Source: Streptomyces sp. NRRL B-3428
Lineage (GTDB): Bacteria > Actinomycetota > Actinomycetes > Streptomycetales > Streptomycetaceae
Assembly (NCBI GenBank): GCA_000721375.1
Contig: JOGW01000006.1
Location: 62,001-126,000, forward strand
Length of the DNA stretch: 64,000 nt
Direction of reading: 5' to 3'
Positions 10,060 through 19,165 of the stretch are shown here, in pieces. A program made the position numbers and the translations under genes. The stretch's first letter is position 1, and each line of letters starts with the position of its first letter. The notes beneath the pieces are model-generated. The model made no database searches. It was not told the DNA's origin and saw only the letters and a list, made by a program, of their open reading frames with translations.

Positions 10060-11592
10060 ATGTCCCAGGGTACGACCCTGCCGCCCCAGATGCCATCCCG
10101 CTACGAAGAAGGCCCCACGCCACTCCTGGATGGGGCGGAGCCTCCGCAGAACCTGGACGCCGAGTGCGCGGTCCTCGGCGCGTGCATGCACAAGCCCGAC
10201 ATCATCGACGCAGCACGGCCGATCCTGGGCGACGGCGCCTTCTACCGGCCCGCGCACGAGACCATCTGGCGCGCGCTGCTCACCCAGCACCGCGAGGGCA
10301 AGCCGACCGACCCGATCGCTCTCATCGATCTTCTTGAAGAGCAGGGCGACCTACAGCGCATCGGTGGCCGCCCCTACGTCTTCCAGCTCGCCAACCTGCA
10401 CTACGGCACCGGCAGCGCAGAGCATCATGCGGAGATCGTCCGCAAGAAGGCCGACCTCCGCCGCCTGCGCGCCTCCGCGGTACGCACTCTTCAGCGCGCC
10501 CAGGAGCCGGGCGCCGATCCCGAGGCGATACGCAGCGAAGTCGAGACGGAAGTGCGGGCGGAGCGCGAGCGTGCCCTCGCCTCGGGCCAGGGCCGCCTGA
10601 ACCGCTTCGCCAGAGACGGGTGGTCCTTCGTCAAGGAGACCGGCGCGGATGCCGAGCCTCTGTGGGGAACCCGCGAGAAGACGGTCTGGGCCTCCGGCGA
10701 GAGCCTGATGATCGTTGGCGCTCCGGGTGTCGGCAAGACCACCCTGGCCCACCAGGTGATCTTCGCCCGTCTCGGACTCCAGGAGACCGTGCTGGAGATG
10801 CCGGTCGCCCCCAGCAGGCGGGTGCTCTACCTGGCCATGGACCGGCCCAAGCAGATCGCCAGGGCGATGGACCGTCGCGTCTTCGACAGCGACGAGAAGA
10901 TCCTGCGCGAGGGGCTCGTCGTCTGGGAGGGCCCGTTGCCCGCCACTCTCGACAAGGAGCCCGACCTCCTCGCTGACCTGGCCGCCGCGCACCAGGCCGA
11001 CACGATCGTGATCGACAGCCTCAAGGACGCGGTCAGCACGATGGTCGACGACAGCGCAGCGGTCACCTTCCACAACGCCCGCATGCGTGCCCTGCGCAAC
11101 GGCGTGGAGATCATGGAGCTGCACCACCAGCGCAAGGCCACTGCCGACGCTCCGCGCGGCCAGCGCCCCAGCCTGGATCAGGTCTACGGCTCCACTTGGA
11201 TCACCGCGGGAGCGGGCAGCGTCCTGTTCGTCACCGGGAAGGCCGGCGACCCCGCCGTCACCCTGCACCACCTCAAGACCCCCACCGGGGAGGTCGGCCC
11301 GCTGGACGTCACCCATGACCACAAGCGCGGCACCACCACCCTCGACCCCACGAAGGACCCCGCGGTCCTCCTGCGAAGCTCCCCGAACGGGATGAGCACC
11401 CGCGAGCTGGCGACCATCCTGATCGGCGGAGGCGACCCCGAGCGCGCAGATCTGGAAAAGGCGCGGCGCCGCCTGGAGAACCTCGTGGCCACCGGCCTGG
11501 CGACCAAGGCCGATGGCATCGCCGGAGGAGCCGGAGGTGGCCAGCAGGCGCGCTACTTCGCCTCCGCCCGCCACCTCACCGCCGTCGGCTGA
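10060..11592 (+). CDS. DnaB-like replicative helicase / RepA-type ATPase
   Basis: A 510-residue protein with a DnaB N-terminal-like helical domain (about residues 25-150: LDAECAVLGACMH, HETIWRALL) followed by a RecA-fold ATPase. Walker A is GAPGVGKTT (about residue 230) and Walker B is DTIVIDSL (about 325). The C-terminal 70 residues resemble a winged helix. The ATG at 10060 is preferred because GAGGAG lies five bases upstream. It is the only replication-like gene seen in the element, so it probably acts at the element's origin, either loading on DNA or serving as initiator-helicase. Iteron-like repeats follow directly. Confidence 0.72.
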   Translation: MSQGTTLPPQMPSRYEEGPTPLLDGAEPPQNLDAECAVLGACMHKPDIIDAARPILGDGAFYRPAHETIWRALLTQHREGKPTDPIALIDLLEEQGDLQRIGGRPYVFQLANLHYGTGSAEHHAEIVRKKADLRRLRASAVRTLQRAQEPGADPEAIRSEVETEVRAERERALASGQGRLNRFARDGWSFVKETGADAEPLWGTREKTVWASGESLMIVGAPGVGKTTLAHQVIFARLGLQETVLEMPVAPSRRVLYLAMDRPKQIARAMDRRVFDSDEKILREGLVVWEGPLPATLDKEPDLLADLAAAHQADTIVIDSLKDAVSTMVDDSAAVTFHNARMRALRNGVEIMELHHQRKATADAPRGQRPSLDQVYGSTWITAGAGSVLFVTGKAGDPAVTLHHLKTPTGEVGPLDVTHDHKRGTTTLDPTKDPAVLLRSSPNGMSTRELATILIGGGDPERADLEKARRRLENLVATGLATKADGIAGGAGGGQQARYFASARHLTAVG

Positions 11593-11616
11593 CCCTGCCC
11601 CGACGGCCCGCGTGTA

Positions 11617-11753
11617 GCGATCACGGGACCGTACACGCGGCCCTCACGCGAGCACGCCGCCGTGAACCGCCCGCAGCGCACACGCTCACCGCAAAACCCC
11701 AGGTCAAGCGATCACGCGAGCGTCCACGCCGTACACGCACGCAAGCGATCACG
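11617..11753. repeat. Iteron-like repeats, candidate replication origin
   Basis: Three copies of GCGATCACG at 11617, 11708 and 11745 alternate with GTACACGC-type words, all in a non-coding stretch just after the DnaB-like gene. A near-perfect GC-rich palindrome centred on TTTAA follows (about 11753-11783). Short direct repeats beside a rep gene are typical of plasmid origins; the spacing here (91 and 37 bp) is irregular, so this is only a candidate. Confidence 0.4.
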
Positions 11754-11865
11754 CGCGGGGGCCCCTTTAAGAGGGGCCCCGCGTGTACGCCCCCTCCGTG
11801 AACGCCCCTCCCTCCCACCCCGCAAGCCTCACATCCCCACCCTGGAGACCCCCATTTACGGCTTT

Positions 11866-13221
11866 GTGCCCCTGGCTGCCCAGTCCGGCAGCATCCCGAT
11901 GCTTCCGGACTGGGCTACCTCCCCCGCCCTGACCGCGGTGCTGCTCGTCCTGCTCGCCCTGTCCGTCGCATGGATGATCCGCCAGCAGCGGCGGCAGGCG
12001 CCCGGCCTCATTCGGAGGCGCGCGACCATCGCGGTGCGCGTCGCGGCCGTGACCGCGGTCGGCTGCACCGCCTACAGCGCGGACACCAGCTGGCGGTTCG
12101 CTGCCGACTACCTGGACATGGGCAGCACAGTCGAGCGGGCCTTCATGTTCGCCATCGCTGAACTGGCACTGTTCTCCACCGCGTTGATGGCGCGCCAGAA
12201 CCTGAACGGGCCAGCGCGGGCGCCGGGCCTGCCCGGCCTGCTGGTGTGGGTGATCACTGCAGTGCAGATCATCCCCGCCTACGCGGAGTTCGAGCTCGTC
12301 GGCGGCACCGTGAGGGCCCTCATCGGGCCTGTCATGGCCGCGATGCTATGGCACCTGGCCATGGGCATAGAACTGCGCCACCGCACCCCCGAAGCCAACT
12401 CGCGCAGCCTCGCCGCCATCCTCGTCCGCCAGGCACGCGAACGCCTGCTGGCCCGCCTCGGCATCGCCGACCAAGACGCGGATGCCGCCCGGCTCATCCG
12501 CGAGCGGGCACTGAGCGAGGCGGTCACCCTGATCCTGCGCGTCGAGACGATGACCGACAAGAAGCGCGGCGCGTGGCGGGGACGGCGCCTGGAAAGGCAC
12601 CTGCACGAAGCCCTGGAGCGGGCCGACGTCGACGGAGACGCGCTCCAGGACGAGCTGTTGCTGCGCAAGCTCGCCACCCGCCGGCAGGCCCGCGCCCTCG
12701 CCTCCCTCACCCTGCCGCCCCGCTGGCACGCTCCGACTTCGTACGCCGCCCGCGAAGAGGCGCACAGCCATCCGCGTGCCAGTGCGCCGAAGCGGGCAAT
12801 ATCCGCGGGCCGCCCGCAGGCGTCGGCACCGGACAACACAGACGCTGACCGGACGGCCCGTTCTCACCCTGCCCGCCCGGAACCCGAGGATCGCCCCGGC
12901 CCGAGTTCAGGTGGCCGCCCGAAACTCCCTGATTACTCGGTCACCGCCTCCAAGCAGAATCCGGGCAAGGACACGGACGCGGTTCCGGGCAAGACCGCAG
13001 CGAAGACGAACCGGTCAGGCCGCAAGCCGGATGTGTCCGACGAAGCCCTCACCGCCTACGCACGCCAGATCCTGCGGGAGACCGGCAGCCTCACCCGAGA
13101 TCAACTCAAGGCCCGGGTCCGCGCCGACGAGCTCAGTGTCGCCACCGACCGCGCTGCAGGCATCGTCCGCGCCGTCAAAGCCGAGCTGAAGGATGCCGCC
13201 CGCGCCGGCCACCCCCACTGA
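11866..13221 (+). CDS. DUF2637-type membrane protein (Spd-like)
   Basis: About 450 residues. Four or five hydrophobic segments occupy the first 160 residues (ALTAVLLVLLALSVAW, AFMFAIAELALFSTALM, LPGLLVWVITAVQIIPAY, GPVMAAMLWHLAMGI). A long charged, disordered region and a C-terminal helix-turn-helix-like segment follow (about residues 385-445; RETGSLTRDQLKARVRADEL). Such DUF2637 proteins are common in Streptomyces conjugative elements, where they are thought to aid spreading. The start is uncertain: GTG at 11866 and ATG at 11899 both lack a good ribosome site, while an in-frame ATT at 11854 lies six bases behind GGAG. Confidence 0.65.
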   Translation: MPLAAQSGSIPMLPDWATSPALTAVLLVLLALSVAWMIRQQRRQAPGLIRRRATIAVRVAAVTAVGCTAYSADTSWRFAADYLDMGSTVERAFMFAIAELALFSTALMARQNLNGPARAPGLPGLLVWVITAVQIIPAYAEFELVGGTVRALIGPVMAAMLWHLAMGIELRHRTPEANSRSLAAILVRQARERLLARLGIADQDADAARLIRERALSEAVTLILRVETMTDKKRGAWRGRRLERHLHEALERADVDGDALQDELLLRKLATRRQARALASLTLPPRWHAPTSYAAREEAHSHPRASAPKRAISAGRPQASAPDNTDADRTARSHPARPEPEDRPGPSSGGRPKLPDYSVTASKQNPGKDTDAVPGKTAAKTNRSGRKPDVSDEALTAYARQILRETGSLTRDQLKARVRADELSVATDRAAGIVRAVKAELKDAARAGHPH

Positions 13222-13267
13222 CCGTTGCTCCCGCCCTAACTCCTCATCGCTGAAAGGCCCTTCTGCC

Positions 13268-13699
13268 ATGCCCCGTTCGACCGTGTCCGCCTGTACCTGC
13301 AACTACGACGCCTACCCGAGCTGCACCGCTCCGGAGCACGACGAGATGAGCGTGCTGCGTTGCGCCATCCTCACGCTGCTGGACCAGGGGCGATGGATGG
13401 CCGGCGACGACATACCCCTGCCCGACATCCTGTCCGCCGGCGGCGACTACCTGAGCCGCCTCAGGGGCACCGGTGACCGGATCCCGGTGCCCGCCGCCGA
13501 GCACTGGCCCTGGCTCGAGGCCGAGCTGCGCCTGGTTCTCGCCCGCGCCGCCGGGCTGGATGCCGTCAGCACCCTCGATCCACGCATCGATGGCGTCCTG
13601 ACCGAGGCCGCCCGTCTCCCTGAATACCCCCTGGTGGATTTGCTCGACCTCGCCGCCGAGAAGTTCGCCGAGCTCCACACGCGTCCGCGAACAGCCTGA
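13268..13699 (+). CDS. Hypothetical protein of the element
   Basis: A 143-residue soluble, mostly helical acidic protein that I do not recognise. It starts at ATG 13268 behind GAAAGG. The N-terminus has three cysteines (CTCNYDAYPSC). It lies between the DUF2637 gene and mobC with short gaps (46 and 40 bases), so it is probably part of the same transcript and of mobilization or replication control. Confidence 0.6.
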   Translation: MPRSTVSACTCNYDAYPSCTAPEHDEMSVLRCAILTLLDQGRWMAGDDIPLPDILSAGGDYLSRLRGTGDRIPVPAAEHWPWLEAELRLVLARAAGLDAVSTLDPRIDGVLTEAARLPEYPLVDLLDLAAEKFAELHTRPRTA

Positions 13700-13739
13700 A
13701 CCCACCCGCCCCACACCCCCGACACAAGGAGATCCCGCC

Positions 13740-14408
13740 GTGCGCAACCAGCACCTCCAGAACCCCAGCAACCACGCAGATACCGAAGACCCCACCAGCC
13801 CCAACAGCGCAGCAAGGTATCCCGCTGGACCGTCCACAGGCCGGACTCACGGGGAAGCCTCCGCCCCAGGGGTGGCGGAGGCACTCGGGCACCAGGGGGT
13901 GCCCGAGCAGGAGGAGCAGCCCTCCGACGCCGTTTCCGTTGCTGCTCTCGTGCCGCTGCCACGTGCCGCCGACGTCGCCGCCCTGCACCGAGTCGCCCAA
14001 CGTCGCAAGCCCGACCCAAGTGGCCGGCGCAAAAAGCGCGTCGATGCCCGCTACAGCGTCGAGGAGCAGGCCATCATCCTCGCCAAGGCCACGTCACTGA
14101 ACCTCAGCGGCGCTCACTACGTCGCCGCCGTCACCCTGGCCCACGTTGAAGGTGACCTCACCGTGCCCGGCCAGCGCACCCAACTCGACGACTACATCGA
14201 CGAGATCAACGCTCTGCGCGAGCAGGTCGCCGCCATCGGCCGCAACGTCAACCAGATCGCCAAGAAGCTCAACTCTGGCGGCCATCCACACCCTGGGGAC
14301 AGCGCCCTCCTCGCCCAGACCGACCGGACCCTGGACGCCGTCGGTGAGGCAGTGGGCCACATCGCTGCCGCTGCGAACCAGGCTGTCAGCCACAAGGTGG
14401 CCCGATGA
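13740..14408 (+). CDS. mobC: MobC-like mobilization accessory protein
   Basis: As read from GTG 13740 the product has 222 residues. The first 95 are disordered and low in complexity. The conserved part (about residues 96-200) carries the ribbon-helix-helix-like start (KKRVDARYSVEEQAIIL) and the MobC signature IGRNVNQIAKKLN. MobC proteins bind oriT and help the relaxase open it. The relaxase ATG overlaps its stop by four bases (ATGA). Two tight hairpins lie inside the N-terminal coding part, so translation may really begin further in, leaving 13740-13930 as oriT DNA. Confidence 0.8.
   Translation: MRNQHLQNPSNHADTEDPTSPNSAARYPAGPSTGRTHGEASAPGVAEALGHQGVPEQEEQPSDAVSVAALVPLPRAADVAALHRVAQRRKPDPSGRRKKRVDARYSVEEQAIILAKATSLNLSGAHYVAAVTLAHVEGDLTVPGQRTQLDDYIDEINALREQVAAIGRNVNQIAKKLNSGGHPHPGDSALLAQTDRTLDAVGEAVGHIAAAANQAVSHKVAR
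13858..13907. other. Candidate origin of transfer (two adjacent stem-loops)
   Basis: CCTCCGCC (13858-13865) pairs with GGCGGAGG (13874-13881). Immediately next, CTCGGGCACC (13884-13893) pairs with GGTGCCCGAG (13898-13907) around AGGG. Both are perfect. They lie just ahead of the conserved part of mobC, where oriT sites usually are. No nic consensus can be assigned. Confidence 0.4.
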
Positions 14409-16030
14409 TCGCGAAGATCACCGGCGGCCAAAACACCGCCAAGTTGATCCGCTACCTGTACAGCACCAAGAAGAAGGGCCACACCGACCCGCACCTCGTC
14501 GCGTCCTGGGACGGCTTCGCCCCCGACCCCGGCCGCGCCGACGACTTCGACGCCACCAAGAGGGCGCTCGTCGCCGACCTCGACCTGCACGTCAAGCAGG
14601 CCGAGCGGCTGGGCCGCGCGCCCGAGAAGCATGTGTGGCACTGTTCGATCCGCGCCGCCAAGAGCGACCGTCACCTCAGCGATGAGGAGTGGGGTGACAT
14701 CGCCCGCCGCATCGTGGCGGCCACCGGCATCGCTCCGGAAGGCGATCCGGACGGCTGCCGGTGGGTCGCCGTGCGGCACGCACCGGACCACATTCACATC
14801 GCCGCCACCAAGGTCCGCGCCGACCTGCGCACCGCCCGGCACTGGAACGACTACCTCACCGCCGACCGCGAACTCGCCGCCATCGAGAAGGAATATGGCC
14901 TGTTCCAGGTCGTACGTGGAGATCGCACCGCCGCCAAGCGACCCACCCGCGCCGAGCAGGAGAAGGCCAAGCGGGCCGGCCACGACAAGACCGCCCGCGA
15001 ACGGCTGCGCACCACCGTGCGCACGGCTGTGGCCGCTGCCGCCAGCACCGAGGAGTTCCTGCGTCTGCTGGAGCACACCGACGGTGTCCTTGCCGAAGTC
15101 GTGTACTTCCCCTCCGGCGACGTACGCGGTCTCAAGGTCGCCCTCGCCGACGACACCAACGCCCAGGCGGAGCCGATCTGGTTCTCCGGCTCCGACCTAG
15201 CCCCTGACTTGTCCTGGCCCAAGATCCGCGACCGGCTCGCGGCCACCGCCCGTACGCGTCAGCCCTGGCAGACGGCCCTCGCCGCCGCCGAGCACATCCC
15301 GCACGCCCTCACCCACGATGACGCGATCGCCGCTCAGGCCCACATCGCCGCACTCGCTGAAGCGATCGATGTCCTGCCCCTGCTCGCCCCCACCCCTTAC
15401 CGAGCAGAGCTGCGCCAGGCGGCCGAAGTCTTCGAGCGTGTCTCCCGTTCCCGCATTCACGCCGAGAACCGGCACGCTGCCTGGCTGCGTGGAGCGGTCA
15501 AGGACATGCTCCGCACCCCACCGCCGAACAGCCCGGACGGCACCCTGTGGGCGCTGTTCCTCGACACGATCGTCCTCGCCGTCGTCGCCACCGTCCGATG
15601 GCACGACCTGCACCACCATGACCAACAAGTCGCCGCGGCAAGCGAGGCACTCATCCATATCCAGGCCGTTGCGGACCAGGCCGCCGCCGTCCCCTTGGCC
15701 GGCCTCATGCGGGTGGTACCCACCAGTGCCGTCGAGATCCGGTACGCGCACGTCGTCCGAGCCGTTCTCCCGGAGCATGCCGAGAAGATCCTCGACGCTC
15801 CCGACTGGGGCGCTCTCGCCGCAACGCTCGCGCGAGCCGAAAAAGAGGGCCACGACCCTGCCGAGGCGCTTCGGAACGCCGCTGGCCAGCGCCCCCTCGA
15901 CGATGCCCGGCATCCCGCACGCCTGATCGCATGGCGCATCCAACGCGTCTCCGCTCAGGAAGCCCAGACGCCCCACGCGACGCCTGCCGCCTCGAAGCCG
16001 GCACCAACCGCGCGCCGCAAGTACCGCTGA
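14405..16030 (+). CDS. mobA: Relaxase / mobilization nuclease
   Basis: A 541-residue VirD2/MobA-type relaxase (PF03432-like fold). The N-terminal half contains the metal-binding HxH motif (HAPDHIHI, His129 and His131) and candidate catalytic tyrosines near residues 17-19 (RYLYSTKKK). A WHCSIRAAKSDRHLSDEEW segment around residues 79-97 is typical of the family. The C-terminal half (from about residue 190) is helical and of unknown function, ending in a basic tail. It nicks oriT and leads the strand into the recipient; a type IV or TraB-like channel must come from elsewhere. It is translationally coupled to mobC. Confidence 0.9.
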   Translation: MIAKITGGQNTAKLIRYLYSTKKKGHTDPHLVASWDGFAPDPGRADDFDATKRALVADLDLHVKQAERLGRAPEKHVWHCSIRAAKSDRHLSDEEWGDIARRIVAATGIAPEGDPDGCRWVAVRHAPDHIHIAATKVRADLRTARHWNDYLTADRELAAIEKEYGLFQVVRGDRTAAKRPTRAEQEKAKRAGHDKTARERLRTTVRTAVAAAASTEEFLRLLEHTDGVLAEVVYFPSGDVRGLKVALADDTNAQAEPIWFSGSDLAPDLSWPKIRDRLAATARTRQPWQTALAAAEHIPHALTHDDAIAAQAHIAALAEAIDVLPLLAPTPYRAELRQAAEVFERVSRSRIHAENRHAAWLRGAVKDMLRTPPPNSPDGTLWALFLDTIVLAVVATVRWHDLHHHDQQVAAASEALIHIQAVADQAAAVPLAGLMRVVPTSAVEIRYAHVVRAVLPEHAEKILDAPDWGALAATLARAEKEGHDPAEALRNAAGQRPLDDARHPARLIAWRIQRVSAQEAQTPHATPAASKPAPTARRKYR

Positions 16031-16141
16031 CGGCTGTCTGGCTACCAGCTGCGGCCCGGCCCCAGCCGACCTTCTGCCCCGAGCTCCACCCATCAGCACA
16101 CCACCCCGCCCATCGCACGACACCACACCCAAGGACCGCCC

Positions 16142-16537
16142 ATGGCTCAGCTCTCCATCCGCCCTGACGTCGTTGCCCTGTTTGCCGACGTGGACTGGTA
16201 CGGCCACCAGGACGACCCCACACGCCCTTACCACCGCGACGGGCGCCCCTTCACCCGTGCCGAGCACATCCTGCTCATCAGCATCACCCCGGAAGAACGG
16301 ACCGCCGGGTTCGCGCAGATGAAGCGCGAGGACGACTGGCTGCGCGAAGTCGACGCGATGCGGGAGACATTCGTCGCTCTGGTCAGGAAGTACCTGGCCG
16401 AGCTCCCCGAGGGCTCCGTGGTCGGCGACGCCGTCGCGATCATGACCGCTGAGGACCTGGCCGAGTACGAGCGACTGCTCCCCATAGTCACCGCGCAAGA
16501 CTCCCTCGAGTACCTTGCGGAACACGGGCAGGACTGA
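16142..16537 (+). CDS. Hypothetical protein downstream of relaxase
   Basis: A 131-residue soluble acidic helical protein, not recognised. It begins at ATG 16142 after a 111-base gap following the relaxase and ends 10 bases before a strong terminator, so it is probably the last gene of the mobilization transcript. Confidence 0.6.
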   Translation: MAQLSIRPDVVALFADVDWYGHQDDPTRPYHRDGRPFTRAEHILLISITPEERTAGFAQMKREDDWLREVDAMRETFVALVRKYLAELPEGSVVGDAVAIMTAEDLAEYERLLPIVTAQDSLEYLAEHGQD

Positions 16538-16547
16538 CCACCACACA

Positions 16548-16587
16548 CCGCAGGCCCGACCGGAAGAAACTCCGGTCGGGCCTGCGG
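16548..16587. terminator. Bidirectional terminator ending the mobilization operon
   Basis: A perfect inverted repeat with 17-bp arms (16548-16564 and 16571-16587) and a six-base loop, placed between convergent transcripts (mobilization genes and the permease gene). Confidence 0.88.
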
Positions 16588-16658
16588 TCATGTACCGCCG
16601 AACCTGGTGCGGAATGCGGGCATCGAGGCCACCACCCCACGTCGCTGAGGCGCGGGTC

Positions 16659-18182
16659 CTATGAGTGCATCACCTCTCGTTCGCGGCCGCGGGTGGAGTT
16701 TCGGGCATGGGCAGGGTTGAGGAACCACTTGCGGGCCGAGGCGAGCCACCAGGTACCGCAGAAGGCGACGACGACGCCAACCGCGATCGGGGCGTAATTG
16801 AAGGTCTTCGCGGTGATCGGTGAGGTCTGCGGCAGCATGAACAGCACCGTGATCACCAGCACCCATACGACGGCGATCGTGCCGACGAGGGCCGACCAGG
16901 ACCCCAGGTGCCACGGGCCGCGCTCGAACCGGTCCCCCTGCCGCAGCCGTAGGAAGGTGGGGATCACGTACGCGATGTACAGGCCGATGGTCGCGATCGA
17001 GGTGACGGCCGCGTAGGCCGTGCTGTTCCACAGATAGGGCAGGCCCAGGACGAACGCTCCGCCGGTGGCCAGCCAGACGGCGTTGGCCGGAGTGCGGGTG
17101 GCCGGGTTGAGCCTGTGCCACGTCCGCGAGAACGGTAGGGCGCCGTCACGGGAGAAGGCATAGATCATGCGGGAGTTGGCGGTCACCGACGCCATGCCGC
17201 AGAACAGCTGGGCGACGATGACGACCACGAGGAGCCACTTACCGACCGCCGCACCAAGCGCGTCCATGAGGATCTGCGCCGGGGGCACGCCGGTGCCCGA
17301 GCCGAGGGCACCGTCATAGGACTGGATGGCGTAGGTGAAGCCGAAGAGCAGTACGAACCCTGCCACGAGGGAGACGAGGATCGAGCGGACGATGCCCTTG
17401 GGGCCGGCGGTGGAGGCGTCGATGGTCTCCTCGGTCATGTGGGCAGAGGCGTCATAGCCGGTGAACGTGTACTGCGCCATCAGCAGCCCGAGCAGCACCA
17501 CGTACACGCTCGAGCTGAAGCCGGTGTTGTTGACGAACTCGCCGAACACGAAGCTGGTCGACTGGTGGTGGTCGGGGACGAGGACCAGGGCACCACAGAT
17601 GACGACGACGCCGAGGATGTGCCACCAGATGGACACCTCGTTCAGCAGCGCGACGATCCGCACGCCGAAGGTGTTCAGCACACCGTGCAGGACCAGGATG
17701 ATCCCGAACAGGATGATCGTGTGGCCGGGCGTGGCCGCGTAGCCGAACTGGAGGTCCAGTAAGGCGTTGAGGAAGGTGGCCGCGCCGAAGTCGATGCCCG
17801 CGGTCACCGCGATCTGCCCGAGGGTGTTGAACCAGCCGGTGAACCACGCCCAGGCCGCCGCCGACCGTCTGGGCGCCATGCGATGGGCCCAGAAGTACAG
17901 GCCCGCGGACGTGGGATAGGCGGAGCAGACCTCGGCCATGGACAGTCCGACGAAGAGCGTCATGAGGCCGACGAACAGCCAGCCCCACATCATGACCGCC
18001 GGCCCACCGGTGTTCATGCCGTAGCCGTACAGGGTCATGCAGCCGGACAGGATGGAGATGATCGTGAAGCTGACTCCGAAGTTCGCGCGGCCGGACATCG
18101 AGCGCGACAGCGTCTGCTGGTAGCCGAGTTGCTTGAGGCGTTCCTCGTCGGAGACGCGGGAGATATCGAGAGGCACAGGCAT
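16659..18182 (-). CDS. APC-superfamily amino acid permease
   Basis: A 507-residue protein with about 12 hydrophobic segments and a short cytoplasmic N-terminus. The first helix carries FTIISILSGCMTLYGYGMN followed by GGPAVMMWGW, a signature of the amino acid/choline transporter branch of the APC superfamily. The ATG at 18182 is chosen for its AAGGAC site; a longer reading from TTG 18215 is less likely. It is the last gene of a minus-strand set with the helical unknown and the GNAT gene. The substrate is unknown; in this setting an amino acid or small peptide-derived product is a reasonable guess. Confidence 0.85.
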   Translation of the reverse strand: MPVPLDISRVSDEERLKQLGYQQTLSRSMSGRANFGVSFTIISILSGCMTLYGYGMNTGGPAVMMWGWLFVGLMTLFVGLSMAEVCSAYPTSAGLYFWAHRMAPRRSAAAWAWFTGWFNTLGQIAVTAGIDFGAATFLNALLDLQFGYAATPGHTIILFGIILVLHGVLNTFGVRIVALLNEVSIWWHILGVVVICGALVLVPDHHQSTSFVFGEFVNNTGFSSSVYVVLLGLLMAQYTFTGYDASAHMTEETIDASTAGPKGIVRSILVSLVAGFVLLFGFTYAIQSYDGALGSGTGVPPAQILMDALGAAVGKWLLVVVIVAQLFCGMASVTANSRMIYAFSRDGALPFSRTWHRLNPATRTPANAVWLATGGAFVLGLPYLWNSTAYAAVTSIATIGLYIAYVIPTFLRLRQGDRFERGPWHLGSWSALVGTIAVVWVLVITVLFMLPQTSPITAKTFNYAPIAVGVVVAFCGTWWLASARKWFLNPAHARNSTRGREREVMHS

Positions 18183-18220
18183 TCCGTCCTTCGTACGGGA
18201 AAGGGGATGGGGCAAGGAGT

Positions 18221-19165
18221 TCAGCGGCGCCGGCGCTTGGGCGGGCTGTACGCCCAGCCGCGGTGGCGCAGGAACAGCTCGCTGGCCTGGCCGCAGTACG
18301 ACCAGGGGACCTGGGTGGCGTACGGGCCGATCGCGTCGAAGACCTCAAGGGCCTCGTGGTGGCGGTTCGCGAACGACAGTGCGTGGGCGAGGTAGTTGGC
18401 GTCATCGGCGAAGCAGGCGTGCGGATGGAGTGAGCGGTAGCGCCACCAGCGCTCCAGCACCGGATCGATCTGCGGACAGTCGACCCAAGGGTGGATCGTC
18501 AGGCCGTACGCCTTCTGGTCCCGCTCCTGGCGCGAGCGGTGCGCCTCCGCCAGGACGACCAGGGGCAGGACACCGATCGGTAAGCCTTGCGGGGCGACGG
18601 ACGCCTGCTCCTCGGCCCACCACGCGGCCTCGCCCTGCACGCCGTGGTGGCACGGGAGGAAGTAGGTGATGACCTCGTGGTGCGCTTCGCGGTTCCAAGG
18701 GTCGCGCTGCCGGATCTCCTCCCACACCTGCCCGAGTGTGTCCCGGTCAGGGGCATGGGTACGCAGCAGCGCGAGCATGACGACCAACGGCGCCACGTCC
18801 TGGGGCCACGCATCCAGAGCGGTGTGACAGGTGGCCCAGGCTTCCTCCATGAGCGACCGACCCGCGTCCCGTCCGGCGATCATCGCGCGCAGGGCCTGGA
18901 CGTTCGCGAGAAGCGCGAGGGCGTGTGGTGAGCGGGGCTCGGCCTTGGCCCAGGTATCGGCGAACCTGAGCCGCACCCCCGCCTCGGCAAGGATCTGAAG
19001 GCGGAAGATCCGGCGATCCCAGTCCATGTCCGTCGCGGCCAGGAGATCCCGGGCACTCTCCCATCGGCCCATCGCTGCGTCCTCCACCACTGGTCGTAGT
19101 GCCGCGTCATCGCGAGCCGGATGCTGGTCGAGCAGAGGGGTGTGGTCGTGGGCGTGCCGCGCCAT
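18221..19165 (-). CDS. Helical TPR-like protein of unknown function
   Basis: A 314-residue soluble protein built mostly of amphipathic helix pairs (for example ARDLLAATDMDWDRRIF and HALALLANVQALRAMIAG), suggesting a TPR-like solenoid. It ends in a basic tail (PKRRRR). No family is recognised. Its ATG overlaps the stop of the GNAT gene (TGATG), so the two are co-translated; an alternative TTG start lies three bases upstream. The tight coupling suggests a job shared with the acetyltransferase, such as presenting a substrate. Confidence 0.65.
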   Translation of the reverse strand: MARHAHDHTPLLDQHPARDDAALRPVVEDAAMGRWESARDLLAATDMDWDRRIFRLQILAEAGVRLRFADTWAKAEPRSPHALALLANVQALRAMIAGRDAGRSLMEEAWATCHTALDAWPQDVAPLVVMLALLRTHAPDRDTLGQVWEEIRQRDPWNREAHHEVITYFLPCHHGVQGEAAWWAEEQASVAPQGLPIGVLPLVVLAEAHRSRQERDQKAYGLTIHPWVDCPQIDPVLERWWRYRSLHPHACFADDANYLAHALSFANRHHEALEVFDAIGPYATQVPWSYCGQASELFLRHRGWAYSPPKRRRR

